A DNA stretch of 46,724 nucleotides from an uncultured Bacteroidales bacterium (lineage in GTDB: Bacteria; Bacteroidota; Bacteroidia; Bacteroidales; Muribaculaceae). The stretch covers positions 1-46,724 of the forward strand of contig CAMWNG010000011.1 of NCBI GenBank assembly GCA_947175575.1. Reading direction: 5' to 3'. Below the pieces are notes generated by a model. That model saw only the letters and a list, made by a program, of their open reading frames with translations. It was not told the DNA's origin and did no database searches. Position numbers and translations under genes: made by a program. Below, in pieces: positions 34,001 to 41,812 of this stretch. The number at the start of each line of letters is the position of its first letter. The first letter of the stretch is position 1.

Positions 34001-34359
34001 CATCTGAAATCGGTATGAACATTCATAAAGACCTGCTCAACGCTTGGGATCATCCCGGCCAGGTGACCGACGTTCCCCGTCTGTCGACCTCCGACCAGTA
34101 CACCCGTAGCCAGAGCACCCGCTTCCTGACTTCAAGCAACTATCTGTCGCTCAACAATATCACCTTCGGTTATACCCTTCCCGAAAAAGTGACTGCCAAG
34201 GCATATCTGAGCAACGTCCGCTTCTACTTCTCTGCTGAGAACGTGGCACTCTGGAGCAAACGCAAAGGTCTTGACCCGCGTCAGAGCTTCACAGCATCAA
34301 GCAACGGTACCTACTCACCGATTCGTTGCTTCTCCGGCGGCGTACGTCTCTCCTTCTAA
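31081..34359 (+). CDS. SusC-like TonB-dependent outer-membrane transporter
   Basis: This 1092-aa outer-membrane protein has a signal peptide (cleaved near CASAQ). A carboxypeptidase-D-like domain follows (about 24-105: VTGTVIDANTEEPLIGASV ... VSYVGYEPQ), then a TonB-box-like LDEVIAVAYGT, the plug (about 115-240: LSGRVAGVMTLSSNGQPG, VLIRGVGSINAGTQPLYVVD, YGARGANGVILITTK) and a 22-stranded barrel ending in LSF with a terminal aromatic. It imports an oligosaccharide or peptide captured by the downstream SusD, with energy from TonB-ExbBD. The substrate cannot be read from the sequence because no degradative enzyme is adjacent. Strong codon bias suggests high expression. Confidence 0.96.
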   Translation: MKKLFLLLVAVLTMTLCASAQTRTVTGTVIDANTEEPLIGASVTAGNSNQGVATDYDGAFSITVPTNVTTLTVSYVGYEPQHVKIVGGPLVIKLRPSANALDEVIAVAYGTVKKSEYTGSASVVKADQLEDALVTTVTSALSGRVAGVMTLSSNGQPGAAPSVLIRGVGSINAGTQPLYVVDGVPYAGDIAGIPTTDIESMTVLKDAASAALYGARGANGVILITTKHGSEGTAKITVDARWGGNSRALPNYDVVTNPRQYLEQVYKGHYMTAKMNSDLDTGGMSPYQWGLNQLWPSLGYQTWTAPEGQAIIGTDGRFNPYATPGYYNERAGYYYLGDDWGEQLTNGLRQEYNISINGGTDKFTYYLGASYLGDEGIITGSHYKRFSTRAAVDYQAKPWLKIGTNISYTYVNTGYPDSQTESGNTGNAFYMANSIAPVFPMYVRGADGNIAWNDQYNLPIYDYGNSQAGLGNAKANGGDAAVRNVMSMSNPAGSLNYDLEEDLMDIFDGKWYALLTPVEGLTINGNVGYFVDNSRNHSILNGLYGQFASFGGQALQVASRIRTLNVQALAEYQHTFGNVHNAGLMIGYESFDRWDENVQAIGNNLYNPNSWAVSNTIDQRRGYGSGGGYATRGYFGRLKYNYDERYFFMGSFRRDASSRFHPKKRWGNFWSASVAWDIAKEKFMEDFTNVDLLKFKFSFGQNGNDNIGNYYAYMDQYSLTGSDGVFNDATLAYKGNPDITWETSNNLNVGFDFSFFKGGLSGSLEYYQRQVSDMLFNLPVAPSLGYSSIPSNVGSMRNYGAELDLNYRAVNTRDITWDIYANFTLPANKVIKLSPDIVNKDGDWLTGGRIFHEGQSMYQLYLVKYAGVDPDTGEALYWAMLPEKDANGNTVMETVVVDGQEVEQPKLTEQKTANYAIAQQNNRQSTGNLMPKGYGGFGTQLNAYGFDLAVQFAYQFGGRIYDNTYSSFMHGMKSSEIGMNIHKDLLNAWDHPGQVTDVPRLSTSDQYTRSQSTRFLTSSNYLSLNNITFGYTLPEKVTAKAYLSNVRFYFSAENVALWSKRKGLDPRQSFTASSNGTYSPIRCFSGGVRLSF

Positions 34360-34391
34360 TCAATGTCGTCAATTCATAAAGACTGCAAACA

Positions 34392-36020
34392 ATGAAAAAT
34401 CTCAATAAAATAGTTGCCACGATGCTCGCCGGTGCGATGTTTACCGCATGTGCCGACCTCAACATCGAACCTATGGGCAGCACCATCACCTCAGAGCAGA
34501 AAGAGCAGGTCGCATCTGTTGACCCCGCCAAACTTCTCGCCTCTGTAACAGGTATCCCCGCAAACATGATCGCTGCGGGTTCACTCACCGGCGATACTCA
34601 GGAATATCAGTGGGACTTCGGTTTCCCCTCGCTGATGCTTCAGTTTGACCTCCGCGGCATGGATATGTTCTCGCTCAACACCGGTTATAACTGGTTCCTG
34701 TCATCACAGACTTATGGTGACTGTATCGTTAACTCTCAGTTCGGCTACAATCCCTGGGGTTACAACTACGATGTTATCCGCGCTTGTAACTCACTTCTCG
34801 AATCCGCATTGCCCGCTATTGATCTTGAGGCAACTGACGAAGCCACAATGTCGCAGAAGTTCTACGCAGCTCAGGGACTTGCCTTCCGCGCTTACTGCTA
34901 CCTCTATCTGGTGCAGGCATATCAGTTCACCTACGACGGTCACGAAAATGACGCCGCTGTGCCTGTGATCACTGAAGAGAACAACAATGACGCCGCTGTG
35001 AACGGCTGCCCCAACAGCACCGTTGCCGAGGTTTATGACCAGATTCTCGCTGACCTTGACAAGGCTGCATCCTTCATGGAAGGCAACCCTGTAACCCCCC
35101 GCACTGTACTTGACAGCAAAACTAACCGCTTCTTCTCCCTTAACGCTGTCTATGGCTTGCGCGCCCGCACCAAGCTGATCATGACTGACTGGGCCGGCGC
35201 CGTTGCTGACGCTCAGAAGGCTATCGACAGCTTCTCCGGTTCTCCCCTGAGCCTCGATGAAGCATCTGTTCCCGGATTCAACACAGCTGACGCACACAAC
35301 TGGATGCTCGGCATCGTTTACACCGAAACAGACAATGCCGTGCGTACCGGTATCGTGAACTTCCCCTCGCACATGGGTTCGTTCTCCTATGGCTATGCAA
35401 CCGAGGTAGGCGCATTCAAGTGGATCAACGAAAAGCTGTATGCTTCTATTCCCTATACCGACGTCCGCAAGGGCTGGTGGCTTGACGAAGCTGCTGAATC
35501 TGCCAACCTCAACGCTGCCCAGCAGGCATATCTTGCTGAACATGGTGCATCAGCCGGCGTACAGGTGAAATTCGCTCCCTACAAGGATCAGGTCGGCGTC
35601 GATGTCAACGCAAGCGATATACCTCTGATGCGCGTAGAGGAAATGTACTACATCCTTGCTGAAGCACAGGGTATGCAGTCAGTTTCCACCGGTGTTGAAA
35701 CCCTCGTAAACTTCGTAAAGACCTACCGCGATCCTTCATACACCTTCTCGGCAACCGATACCGAAGCATTCCGCGATGAAATCTGGAAACAGCGCCGTAT
35801 CGAATTCTGGGGCGAAGGTCTGTCATATTTCGACATGCTCCGTCTCAAGAAGGATATGGACCGCCGTGGCGGCGGCTGGCCTGCAGCAAATGTATTCTTT
35901 GTGAAGGCTGACGACTGGGCTCTCGTTTATCCCACTCCTCAGGCCGAAACTCAGACCAACAAGGCTCTTACGGTCAATCACCCTGCCGGTACAACTCCCA
36001 CACCTGTATCCAACAACTAA
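34392..36020 (+). CDS. SusD/RagB-like substrate-binding lipoprotein
   Basis: This 542-aa outer-membrane lipoprotein has lipobox FTAC (Cys20). The helical TPR-like SusD fold is marked by YDVIRACNSLLESALP, FYAAQGLAFRAYCYLYLVQA and, near the C-terminus, RVEEMYYILAEAQGM and EIWKQRRIEFWGEGLSYFDM followed by LRLKKD, all family hallmarks. It forms the lid of the SusC barrel. It lies 32 nt downstream of susC, so it is co-transcribed. An intercistronic hairpin separates it from the next gene. Confidence 0.95.
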   Translation: MKNLNKIVATMLAGAMFTACADLNIEPMGSTITSEQKEQVASVDPAKLLASVTGIPANMIAAGSLTGDTQEYQWDFGFPSLMLQFDLRGMDMFSLNTGYNWFLSSQTYGDCIVNSQFGYNPWGYNYDVIRACNSLLESALPAIDLEATDEATMSQKFYAAQGLAFRAYCYLYLVQAYQFTYDGHENDAAVPVITEENNNDAAVNGCPNSTVAEVYDQILADLDKAASFMEGNPVTPRTVLDSKTNRFFSLNAVYGLRARTKLIMTDWAGAVADAQKAIDSFSGSPLSLDEASVPGFNTADAHNWMLGIVYTETDNAVRTGIVNFPSHMGSFSYGYATEVGAFKWINEKLYASIPYTDVRKGWWLDEAAESANLNAAQQAYLAEHGASAGVQVKFAPYKDQVGVDVNASDIPLMRVEEMYYILAEAQGMQSVSTGVETLVNFVKTYRDPSYTFSATDTEAFRDEIWKQRRIEFWGEGLSYFDMLRLKKDMDRRGGGWPAANVFFVKADDWALVYPTPQAETQTNKALTVNHPAGTTPTPVSNN

Positions 36021-36030
36021 ACTCCTCAAA

Positions 36031-36061
36031 GTCTCCGGGGCGCGCCCCGTGTCCCGGAGAC
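36031..36061 (+). other. Intercistronic hairpin between susD and the third gene
   Basis: GTCTCCGGG (36031-36039) pairs perfectly with CCCGGAGAC (36053-36061). An inner GGGGCGCGCCCC palindrome offers an alternative fold. Only GATTTTCTTC follows, so it is a weak terminator, attenuator or RNA-processing site rather than an operon end. Confidence 0.6.
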
Positions 36062-36094
36062 GATTTTCTTCAAATACATTCATTCTAAAGAATC

Positions 36095-38062
36095 ATGAAG
36101 TTTTTCAAATATTCAATCCTGGCTTTTGCCGCCGTCAGCATGGCTACCGGTTTCACCGCATGCTCCGATGACGACAATTACACACCGGGTGGTGAGGTAA
36201 ACGGTGTTTTCTTTGACGCCGAGGCTTCCTCAGCCGTCGAGGTGACCAAGAGCTCGACCTCTTTCACCGTCAGCGTTGGTCGTTCGGGTCTTACCCCCGC
36301 CGCTACATATAATGTTACAGCTACCACCGACGCTCCCGAAGGTGCCATGACTTTCCCTGCAACGGTTACCTTTGCCGAGGGTGAACTCACTGCCGAATAT
36401 GTTGTGGCTGTGGATCCCGCGCTTTTCGAAGGTACATACAACGTCAGCCTGGCATTTGGCGATGGTGTTACGCTTTCTCCCTACGGTGCTGACAAATATG
36501 ATTTCACCATTAAAGTCGGTATCTCTTATACTGCGTGGAAACCGTTCCTTACCGGTACCGGTACATATGATTACGCTCTGAACTTCCTGTTCACCGGCGA
36601 TGATCCCGATCTCCCTGTCCTTTATCGTGCGAACGAAGAAGACCCCAACGATATCCAGGTTGTGATCCAGCACCTCTTCCTCGATCAGGATATCTATATG
36701 AACGTAAACCTCGGTACGGGTGAGGTGTCAATGCCCATCCAGGCTCTCTATGAAGAAGGTGAACCTCTGACAATCAACAAGGGCGACTATGCGATGTATG
36801 TCTGCGACATGTACACTTATGCCATCAATTTCGAGCCCGAGGCTGCTGCCAACTTCAAGGGACTCTCAGTCTTCGATGCAGAAGCAGGTCTTTTCGAAAT
36901 TGCAATTGCGTATATTGGTAACTCTACAGCCGATGCTTCTAAATGGGGGCTGTTCCAGGGCAGCTACGGTTTTGAATACTTCCAGCTGAGCGGTTTCACC
37001 AATGCCAATGTAGAACTTGAATACGAAGGCATGTACACCGATAAGACGAATAATCAGTTTGCCATGTTCACTGTATCTGTAGGTGAAAAAGCAAACAAAG
37101 CTATCGTGGGTGTATCCAAGACTGTCAAGGGCGAAAACCTCGCTTATGCAGTGGCTATGGGCACAGTCAAAGGTGTCGAAGTCGGTGCAGGCGAAGGCAT
37201 GAAAGTAAATGTGCCCCTCGATGGCGCCGGTAAATACGATGCCGCTATCGTTTCTTTCGTAGATGACGAACCTGAAATGTATGCAGTAGTTTCCTTCACT
37301 ATCAAAGGAACAGCCGGAGGTGACGAGGGAGACGTAGACTGGAAATCTCATGGTGTCGGCGAAATTACCGACGGCTGGATCACCGCACGCTATCAGTTCA
37401 CCAACAATCAAGACGGTTCTGTGTACACATTTGCAGATCTGCCCTGGGAAGTGATGATTGAGCAGAATGTAAAGACTCCTACTCTTTACCGCATGGTTAA
37501 TCCCTGGAGTGACCCGAACAGTTTCGTAGTTATGCAGGGAATCAATGAAGATCCTCAGGAAGCCAACATCGAAATCGACTGCGCTAATCCCAATTTCGTC
37601 AAGATCGCACCTCAGTATTCCGGTCTCTCCATGAAGATGAACCAGACAGATAAGAAGGCTACGAAGATTGATGTAGGCGACTACTCGTTCATGCTCGGCG
37701 AAGAACTTGAGGACGGCACAATCATTGACGAAGAAATCCTCACACGTCTGGGTTACAACTCGACTCTCGAAGACGGCGTTGTGAATGTTCCGCAGGGAGC
37801 ATGTCGCTTCGGTTATGACGGACAATTCGGCTATGCATGGATTGATGCAGAGAAGCAACCCATCGGTTACGGTATCATCTATCTCGGCGATCCTGATGAA
37901 CAACTCGGAGCACGTCAGAAAGCACAGAAGCGTGCAGCTGACCGTCTGGCTGTGACACGTGCGTTCAACCCCGCCGGCGTAGGACTCCGCCTGCTGCCCG
38001 AGGGTCACAAGGTTCCCCTGCAGGGCGCACCTGTAATCAAATTCAAATTCGCTAAAAAATAA
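36095..38062 (+). CDS. Surface lipoprotein in SusE/SusF position, two related domains
   Basis: This 655-aa protein has lipobox FTAC (Cys23) followed by SDDDN, the surface-export signature. An N-terminal Calx-beta-like domain (about 33-142, with SSTSFTVSVGRSG) is followed by two related units starting at about residue 147 (AWKPFLTGTGTYD) and about 416 (DWKSHGVGEITDG). Each contains the phrase LYR plus N a few residues on (VLYRANEEDPND and TLYRMVNPWSDPNS) and a DPN/NP-type turn. This repeat is common in third genes of Bacteroidetes polysaccharide loci and is probably a ligand-binding sandwich. It is likely to capture the same substrate as SusCD; no enzymatic motif was seen. A terminator follows. 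Confidence 0.8.
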   Translation: MKFFKYSILAFAAVSMATGFTACSDDDNYTPGGEVNGVFFDAEASSAVEVTKSSTSFTVSVGRSGLTPAATYNVTATTDAPEGAMTFPATVTFAEGELTAEYVVAVDPALFEGTYNVSLAFGDGVTLSPYGADKYDFTIKVGISYTAWKPFLTGTGTYDYALNFLFTGDDPDLPVLYRANEEDPNDIQVVIQHLFLDQDIYMNVNLGTGEVSMPIQALYEEGEPLTINKGDYAMYVCDMYTYAINFEPEAAANFKGLSVFDAEAGLFEIAIAYIGNSTADASKWGLFQGSYGFEYFQLSGFTNANVELEYEGMYTDKTNNQFAMFTVSVGEKANKAIVGVSKTVKGENLAYAVAMGTVKGVEVGAGEGMKVNVPLDGAGKYDAAIVSFVDDEPEMYAVVSFTIKGTAGGDEGDVDWKSHGVGEITDGWITARYQFTNNQDGSVYTFADLPWEVMIEQNVKTPTLYRMVNPWSDPNSFVVMQGINEDPQEANIEIDCANPNFVKIAPQYSGLSMKMNQTDKKATKIDVGDYSFMLGEELEDGTIIDEEILTRLGYNSTLEDGVVNVPQGACRFGYDGQFGYAWIDAEKQPIGYGIIYLGDPDEQLGARQKAQKRAADRLAVTRAFNPAGVGLRLLPEGHKVPLQGAPVIKFKFAKK

Positions 38063-38083
38063 ATTTGATTTGAAATATTGAAT

Positions 38084-38117
38084 AAGCATCCGTGCGATTT
38101 CGTACGGATGCTTTTTT
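38084..38117 (+). terminator. Terminator of the susC-susD operon
   Basis: AAGCATCCGT pairs with ACGGATGCTT (38084-38113), with inner CGA/TCG pairing, followed by a run of T. Confidence 0.9.
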
Positions 38118-38151
38118 TCTGTGCTTGAAATAATTTCGGGTCGAAAATAGC

Positions 38152-38180
38152 TTGCGATTCCGAAATTATTGCTAAATTTG
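38152..38180 (+). promoter_or_regulatory. Promoter of the ferredoxin gene
   Basis: TTG (38152-38154), an 18-nt spacer, then TAAATTTG (38173-38180), giving a leader of about 45 nt. Confidence 0.7.
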
Positions 38181-38228
38181 CACGCATAAAACCATAACTG
38201 AAAAACCAACCTTTTAAAGAAAGAAATC

Positions 38229-38399
38229 ATGGCATACGTAATCACCGACACATGCGTAGCATGCGGCACCTGCCTGCCCGAATGCCCCGTTGAGGCTATC
38301 TCTGAAGGCTCAATCTACAAGATCGATCCCGACACCTGCATCGAATGCGGATCTTGCGCAGCAGTCTGCCCCACCGACTCAATCGAAGCTCCCAACTGA
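38229..38399 (+). CDS. 2[4Fe-4S] ferredoxin, 56 aa
   Basis: This short clostridial-type ferredoxin has two complete cluster motifs: Cys9-x2-Cys12-x2-Cys15-x3-Cys19-Pro (CVACGTCLPECP) and Cys37-x2-Cys40-x2-Cys43-x3-Cys47-Pro (CIECGSCAAVCP), with the usual pseudo-twofold symmetry. It carries low-potential electrons in the cytosol for enzymes such as pyruvate:ferredoxin oxidoreductase. It starts at ATG 38229 and ends at TGA 38397-38399. It is monocistronic, with its own promoter and a strong hairpin terminator. Codon choice is highly biased, suggesting abundance. It is short enough to be missed by length cut-offs. Confidence 0.96.
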   Translation: MAYVITDTCVACGTCLPECPVEAISEGSIYKIDPDTCIECGSCAAVCPTDSIEAPN

Positions 38400-38424
38400 T
38401 TATCAGTCTCCGATTAAGTAAAAC

Positions 38425-38460
38425 GCGTAGCCCGGCCTCAGGCCGGGCTACGCTGTTTTT
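38425..38460 (+). terminator. Terminator of the ferredoxin gene
   Basis: A 14-bp perfect GC-rich stem (38425-38438 with 38440-38453) with a single central base is followed by T5. Confidence 0.92.
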
Positions 38461-38513
38461 ATCATGAATGCTTGATAAGTTTCAGTAATTCAGTGTCAGT
38501 GCGAAAACGAAAA

Positions 38514-38540
38514 CGGAGACCTGCTACTTGCTGGTCTCCG
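38514..38540 (-). terminator. Terminator of the 78-aa gene
   Basis: CGGAGACC (38514-38521) pairs with GGTCTCCG (38533-38540). Read on the minus strand it runs into TTTTCGTTTTC, about 25 nt past the stop of the gene at 38566. Confidence 0.8.
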
Positions 38541-38565
38541 GCTTCATGGTTGGATGTCAAATCGC

Positions 38566-38802
38566 CTACTGCTCGGCGTAACTGAGTATCGTAGGCGACT
38601 GGACGTCCACCCCATACTCTTTGGCTTTAGCGAGAATCGCGAGAGCCAGTTTGTGTTTCAAATCTTCAGGACAATATCTGAAATATGCCTCGGCTGCGCG
38701 CACATGGGCTGCGTCGGGCATAGGATATTCGCGTCGTTCGGGAAGCCCGTAAACTGAATCGGGCAATACCTTTCGTTCTTCTTCGGTCAGGATGTCATGC
38801 AT
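38566..38802 (-). CDS. Small soluble protein, DUF6582-like
   Basis: This 78-aa protein starts at ATG 38802. The longer frame to 39129 is only antisense to the neighbouring iron-sulphur gene's C-terminus and is rejected. The pattern LTEEERKVLPDSVYGLPERR then EYPMPDAAHVRAAEAYFRYC then a helix ending AKEYGVDV resembles a short domain (DUF6582) usually seen in phage or mobile-element proteins, where it reads LxxxxRxxLPDSxFAxPxxRxYPIPDxxHAR. Here it stands as a free-standing gene with its own terminator. Role unknown. Confidence 0.7.
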   Translation of the reverse strand: MHDILTEEERKVLPDSVYGLPERREYPMPDAAHVRAAEAYFRYCPEDLKHKLALAILAKAKEYGVDVQSPTILSYAEQ

Positions 38803-38876
38803 AGCGTTTATGTTTTTGATTTGTACAATAAACGCTGTCGCGACAGGAAAGTTAAGACGACCTTGTGTAAAATTTG

Positions 38877-39731
38877 TTAACGGCGCGAGGCGTCGGATGT
38901 TTCCACCACGGATGGCTGCGATTCCTGTCCGGGAACAGCTTTCGGCAGAACCTCGCGAAGCAGCGGAAGCTGCAATTGATGACGTCCGCGTCGGAATGTA
39001 ATGGCCCCGGTGGGACAGCCCGCCGCGCAATCGAAGCACACTACGCAGCGGGTGAGGTCGATGGTATGTGCGATGTGGTCGATACATTCGCTCTTGCATC
39101 CCGCCGAGCAACGTCCGCACCCCACGCATTTGTCAGGGTTGATGTCCATGTGAAGCATGGAGTTGACACTCAGTGCTCCCATAATCGTGCCGAGAGGGCA
39201 GAGGGTGTTGCAAAGCAATCGTCCTCGGCGGAACGACATAGTGCCTACGACCACCAATGTGGCTGCGGCAGCAAGCATGGAGCCTGCGGTGAAAGCGAGC
39301 GATGCCCCGAGCGGACCGGCTACAGCTGTAACGATGCGGTCGAAGCCCGCCGAAGGGTCAAGAGCCTGGCTTACGGTGGTGATGCCGAGGACAAACGCTC
39401 CGGTGCCCAGAAAGAACGTACACCATCGCACCAAGGGGTAGGGCACCGTGAAGCCGAATTTACGCCGGCGCAAGAGGCGGCTGATGCAGTCCTGAAATGT
39501 GCCGAGCGGACAAGCCGTGGAGCAGTAGATTCGCCCGAGCAGAAGAGTGACGCCCAGCCAGAGCAGGAGCCAGATGCCTGTGCCTGTGGCAAGTGCGGGA
39601 ATGAGCTGCCAATGGCGCAGCCAGCAATCGAAACCGAACACCAGAGAAGCCGCAGTGGCCGCCATCACGGCCACGCTGACCGCGACACGCAGCCATTTCG
39701 CTGTCTTATATGCTGATTTCAAGAGCTTCAT
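38877..39731 (-). CDS. Membrane polyferredoxin, NapH/CcoG-like
   Basis: This 284-aa inner-membrane iron-sulphur protein has four to five hydrophobic helices (about 13-33, 41-66, 98-118, 140-165). Two CxxxCP motifs sit at membrane edges (RIYCSTACPLGTFQD near 70 and RLLCNTLCPLGTIMG near 172). A C-terminal two-cluster ferredoxin domain has CVGCGRCSAGC (then KSECID) and CVVCFDCAAGCPTGAI. The layout matches NapH, NosR and CcoG relatives that pass electrons across or along the membrane. The tail after residue 262 is low-complexity. No partner oxidoreductase is adjacent; a cytosolic ferredoxin gene lies convergently about 500 nt away. Confidence 0.88.
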   Translation of the reverse strand: MKLLKSAYKTAKWLRVAVSVAVMAATAASLVFGFDCWLRHWQLIPALATGTGIWLLLWLGVTLLLGRIYCSTACPLGTFQDCISRLLRRRKFGFTVPYPLVRWCTFFLGTGAFVLGITTVSQALDPSAGFDRIVTAVAGPLGASLAFTAGSMLAAAATLVVVGTMSFRRGRLLCNTLCPLGTIMGALSVNSMLHMDINPDKCVGCGRCSAGCKSECIDHIAHTIDLTRCVVCFDCAAGCPTGAITFRRGRHQLQLPLLREVLPKAVPGQESQPSVVETSDASRR

Positions 39732-39784
39732 AAAGCGAAATTACACAAAAAAATGCAGGCGGCCAAATTAACATGCAGTTAATT

Positions 39785-39814
39785 TTGTGATGTGCTGAAA
39801 AGTTACTACCTTTG
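39785..39814 (+). promoter_or_regulatory. Promoter of the dnaN cluster
   Basis: TTG (39785-39787), a 19-nt spacer, then TACCTTTG (39807-39814). This full consensus match gives a leader of about 65 nt to ATG 39885 and shows that the upstream in-frame start at 39792 cannot be used. Confidence 0.85.
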
Positions 39815-39884
39815 TATCAGTGGCAAAAGAGCCTTACGGCGAGACCGCCTCTCCCTACATCTGATAAATCAAAACACTGACCAT

Positions 39885-41015
39885 ATGCGCTTTACTATCT
39901 CCCGAAAGCCTTTTTATACAGCTGTCTCGGCTGTCAGCAAGGTGATTAATGCAAAGAATTCCCTCAGTATACTCGACAATTTCCTGTGCACACTGGCCGG
40001 CGATACCCTCACGGTGACCGGCGCCGATATGGATAACGAACTTTCGGCGCACGTCGATGTGGCCGACTCCGACGGCGACACTAAGTTCTGCCTGCCCGCA
40101 CGCCGCCTGGTCGAGCTTCTCAAGGAGCTGCCCGACACATCGCTCGTGATAGAGATGAACGACCAGACTTTCGAGGTGCTTATCAAATATCCCGGCGGAC
40201 AGTATAACATGATGGCCATCAGTGGTATGGAGTACCCTGTCTATCGTGCTGACGATGACGATAACGCACCCATGGAATTCGACATCACCGCTGAATCGCT
40301 TCTTCAGGGACTCGACTACACGATTTTCGCTGTCGGTGACGATGACTACCGCCCGATGATGAAAGGCGTGCTGTTCGACATCAAACCCGACCGCATGATC
40401 TACGTGGCCACCGACACCCACAAACTGGTGCGCTTCACTGACCACCGCGTCGCCCCCGGCATCGAGGCATCGTGCATAGTGCCGGTAAAGCCGGCCAACA
40501 TCCTGCGCAACATAGTGTCAAAAGATGAAAAGGTGCATGTGTCGATGACCCGCAAGAGCGCCACGCTCACCACAGAAAAAATGGTGTTCCGCTGCTCGTT
40601 CCTCAACGGACGTTTCCCGCCGTACGAACGTGTGATTCCCACACAATCGCCGTTCACGCTCACCTTTGACCGTGTGGCAACCCTCAACGCTGTGCGTCGT
40701 GTGGCAATCTTCGTCGATCCCGGTCACGGTCTCGAGAAATTCAAGATCACCCCTGAGCATCTCGAAATCAAGAGCGACGATAACGGCATGGGTACAGCAG
40801 CCCGCGAGGTGGTTCCGTGCGGATTCGACGGCCCCGAGACCGTCATCGGTTTCAGCGCTCCTTTCCTGATCGAGTTCCTCGGCATCATTCCCACAGACGA
40901 AGTTGTTGTGGAGCTCGCCGATCCGTCGCGCGCCGGAGTGTTCACACCCGCGGAGAATATCGAAGGCACCGAGCTCGTGATGTTGCTGATGCCCATGAAT
41001 GTCGATAAATTCTGA
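39885..41015 (+). CDS. dnaN: DNA polymerase III beta subunit (sliding clamp)
   Basis: This 376-aa clamp encircles DNA and tethers the replicative polymerase. It starts MRFTISRKPFYTAVSAVSKV, has the conserved NSLSILDNFL of domain I, YMMAISGMEYP-like and LLQGLDYTIFAVGDDDYRP in domain II, VATDTHKLVRF, the FPPYERVIP loop, and ends MLLMPMNVDKF, the usual clamp terminus (LMPM). The longer frame beginning at 39792 would start inside the promoter. It heads a plus-strand run with an exonuclease 11 nt downstream. Confidence 0.97.
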   Translation: MRFTISRKPFYTAVSAVSKVINAKNSLSILDNFLCTLAGDTLTVTGADMDNELSAHVDVADSDGDTKFCLPARRLVELLKELPDTSLVIEMNDQTFEVLIKYPGGQYNMMAISGMEYPVYRADDDDNAPMEFDITAESLLQGLDYTIFAVGDDDYRPMMKGVLFDIKPDRMIYVATDTHKLVRFTDHRVAPGIEASCIVPVKPANILRNIVSKDEKVHVSMTRKSATLTTEKMVFRCSFLNGRFPPYERVIPTQSPFTLTFDRVATLNAVRRVAIFVDPGHGLEKFKITPEHLEIKSDDNGMGTAAREVVPCGFDGPETVIGFSAPFLIEFLGIIPTDEVVVELADPSRAGVFTPAENIEGTELVMLLMPMNVDKF

Positions 41016-41026
41016 AACTGACAGAG

Positions 41027-41812
41027 ATGAAGCTCCAGCTCAGAAGACCTATCGTATTCTTCGACCTCGAAACCACAGGTATAAATATCACCCGCGACCG
41101 TATCGTCGAAATTTCAATAGTGAAGGTAAGTCCCGGACATGAGGACCGGCCGGAGGTAAAATGCCGCCGCATAAACCCAGAGATGCCTATCCCCGCCGAG
41201 GCCACTGCAATCCATCACATCTCGGATGCCGATGTGGCCGACGCTCCCACATTCAAGCAAGTGGCCAAAAGCCTTGCCGATTTCATCCGCGGATGCGACA
41301 TAGCGGGGTTCAATTCCAACCGGTTCGACATTCCCCTGCTTGATGAAGAGTTCAACCGCGCCGGAGTGGATTTCGATTTTCACAAAGCCCGGTTCATAGA
41401 TGTTCAGACCATCTTTCACAAGCAAGAACCGCGCACATTGGTGGCCGCCTATAAATTCTATTGCGGAAAGGACCTCGAAGGCGCGCACAGCGCGCAAGCC
41501 GACACACTCGCCACCTACGAGGTATTACTTGCGCAGCTTGACCGCTACGAGTCGCTGCCTTCCGATGTCGAGGGTCTCGCAGCCTATGCGACACCCAACC
41601 GCAATGTGGACCTCATGGGTCGTCTGATATATGACGATCAGGACCGTGAGGTTATAAACTTCGGTAAACACAAGGGACGTCCGGCAGCCGAGGTGCTGCG
41701 TGAAGACCCAGGTTATTACAGCTGGATAATGCAAGGCGATTTCTCGAACGATACCAAACGAGCCTTCACGCGCATCAAACTGGCATCAAGCAAGAACAAG
41801 TCAAAAAAATAA
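41027..41812 (+). CDS. DEDDh 3'-5' exonuclease (DnaQ/epsilon-like)
   Basis: This 261-aa protein has Exo I VFFDLETTG (Asp13, Glu15), Exo II GFNSNRFDIPLL (near residue 101) and Exo III HSAQADTLAT (near 154-160), a complete DEDDh active site. After residue 190 a short C-terminal domain contains INFGKHKGRPAAEVL and YYSWIMQGDF, as in exonuclease-X-type proteins. It may act as proofreader or repair nuclease with the clamp encoded 11 nt upstream. Its stop overlaps the coaBC start by one base (TAATG). Confidence 0.92.
   Translation: MKLQLRRPIVFFDLETTGINITRDRIVEISIVKVSPGHEDRPEVKCRRINPEMPIPAEATAIHHISDADVADAPTFKQVAKSLADFIRGCDIAGFNSNRFDIPLLDEEFNRAGVDFDFHKARFIDVQTIFHKQEPRTLVAAYKFYCGKDLEGAHSAQADTLATYEVLLAQLDRYESLPSDVEGLAAYATPNRNVDLMGRLIYDDQDREVINFGKHKGRPAAEVLREDPGYYSWIMQGDFSNDTKRAFTRIKLASSKNKSKK

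Noticed and set aside
36866-38269. Minus-strand frame (467 aa) opposite the surface lipoprotein gene and terminator
   Set aside because: It runs through a terminator and a promoter and is antisense to a gene with a signal peptide and repeat structure. No homology is recognisable.
38803-39129. N-terminal extension of the 78-aa gene
   Set aside because: The extra 109 residues are an off-frame reading of the neighbouring polyferredoxin's 3' end (Arg/His/Ser-rich); the natural ATG is at 38802.
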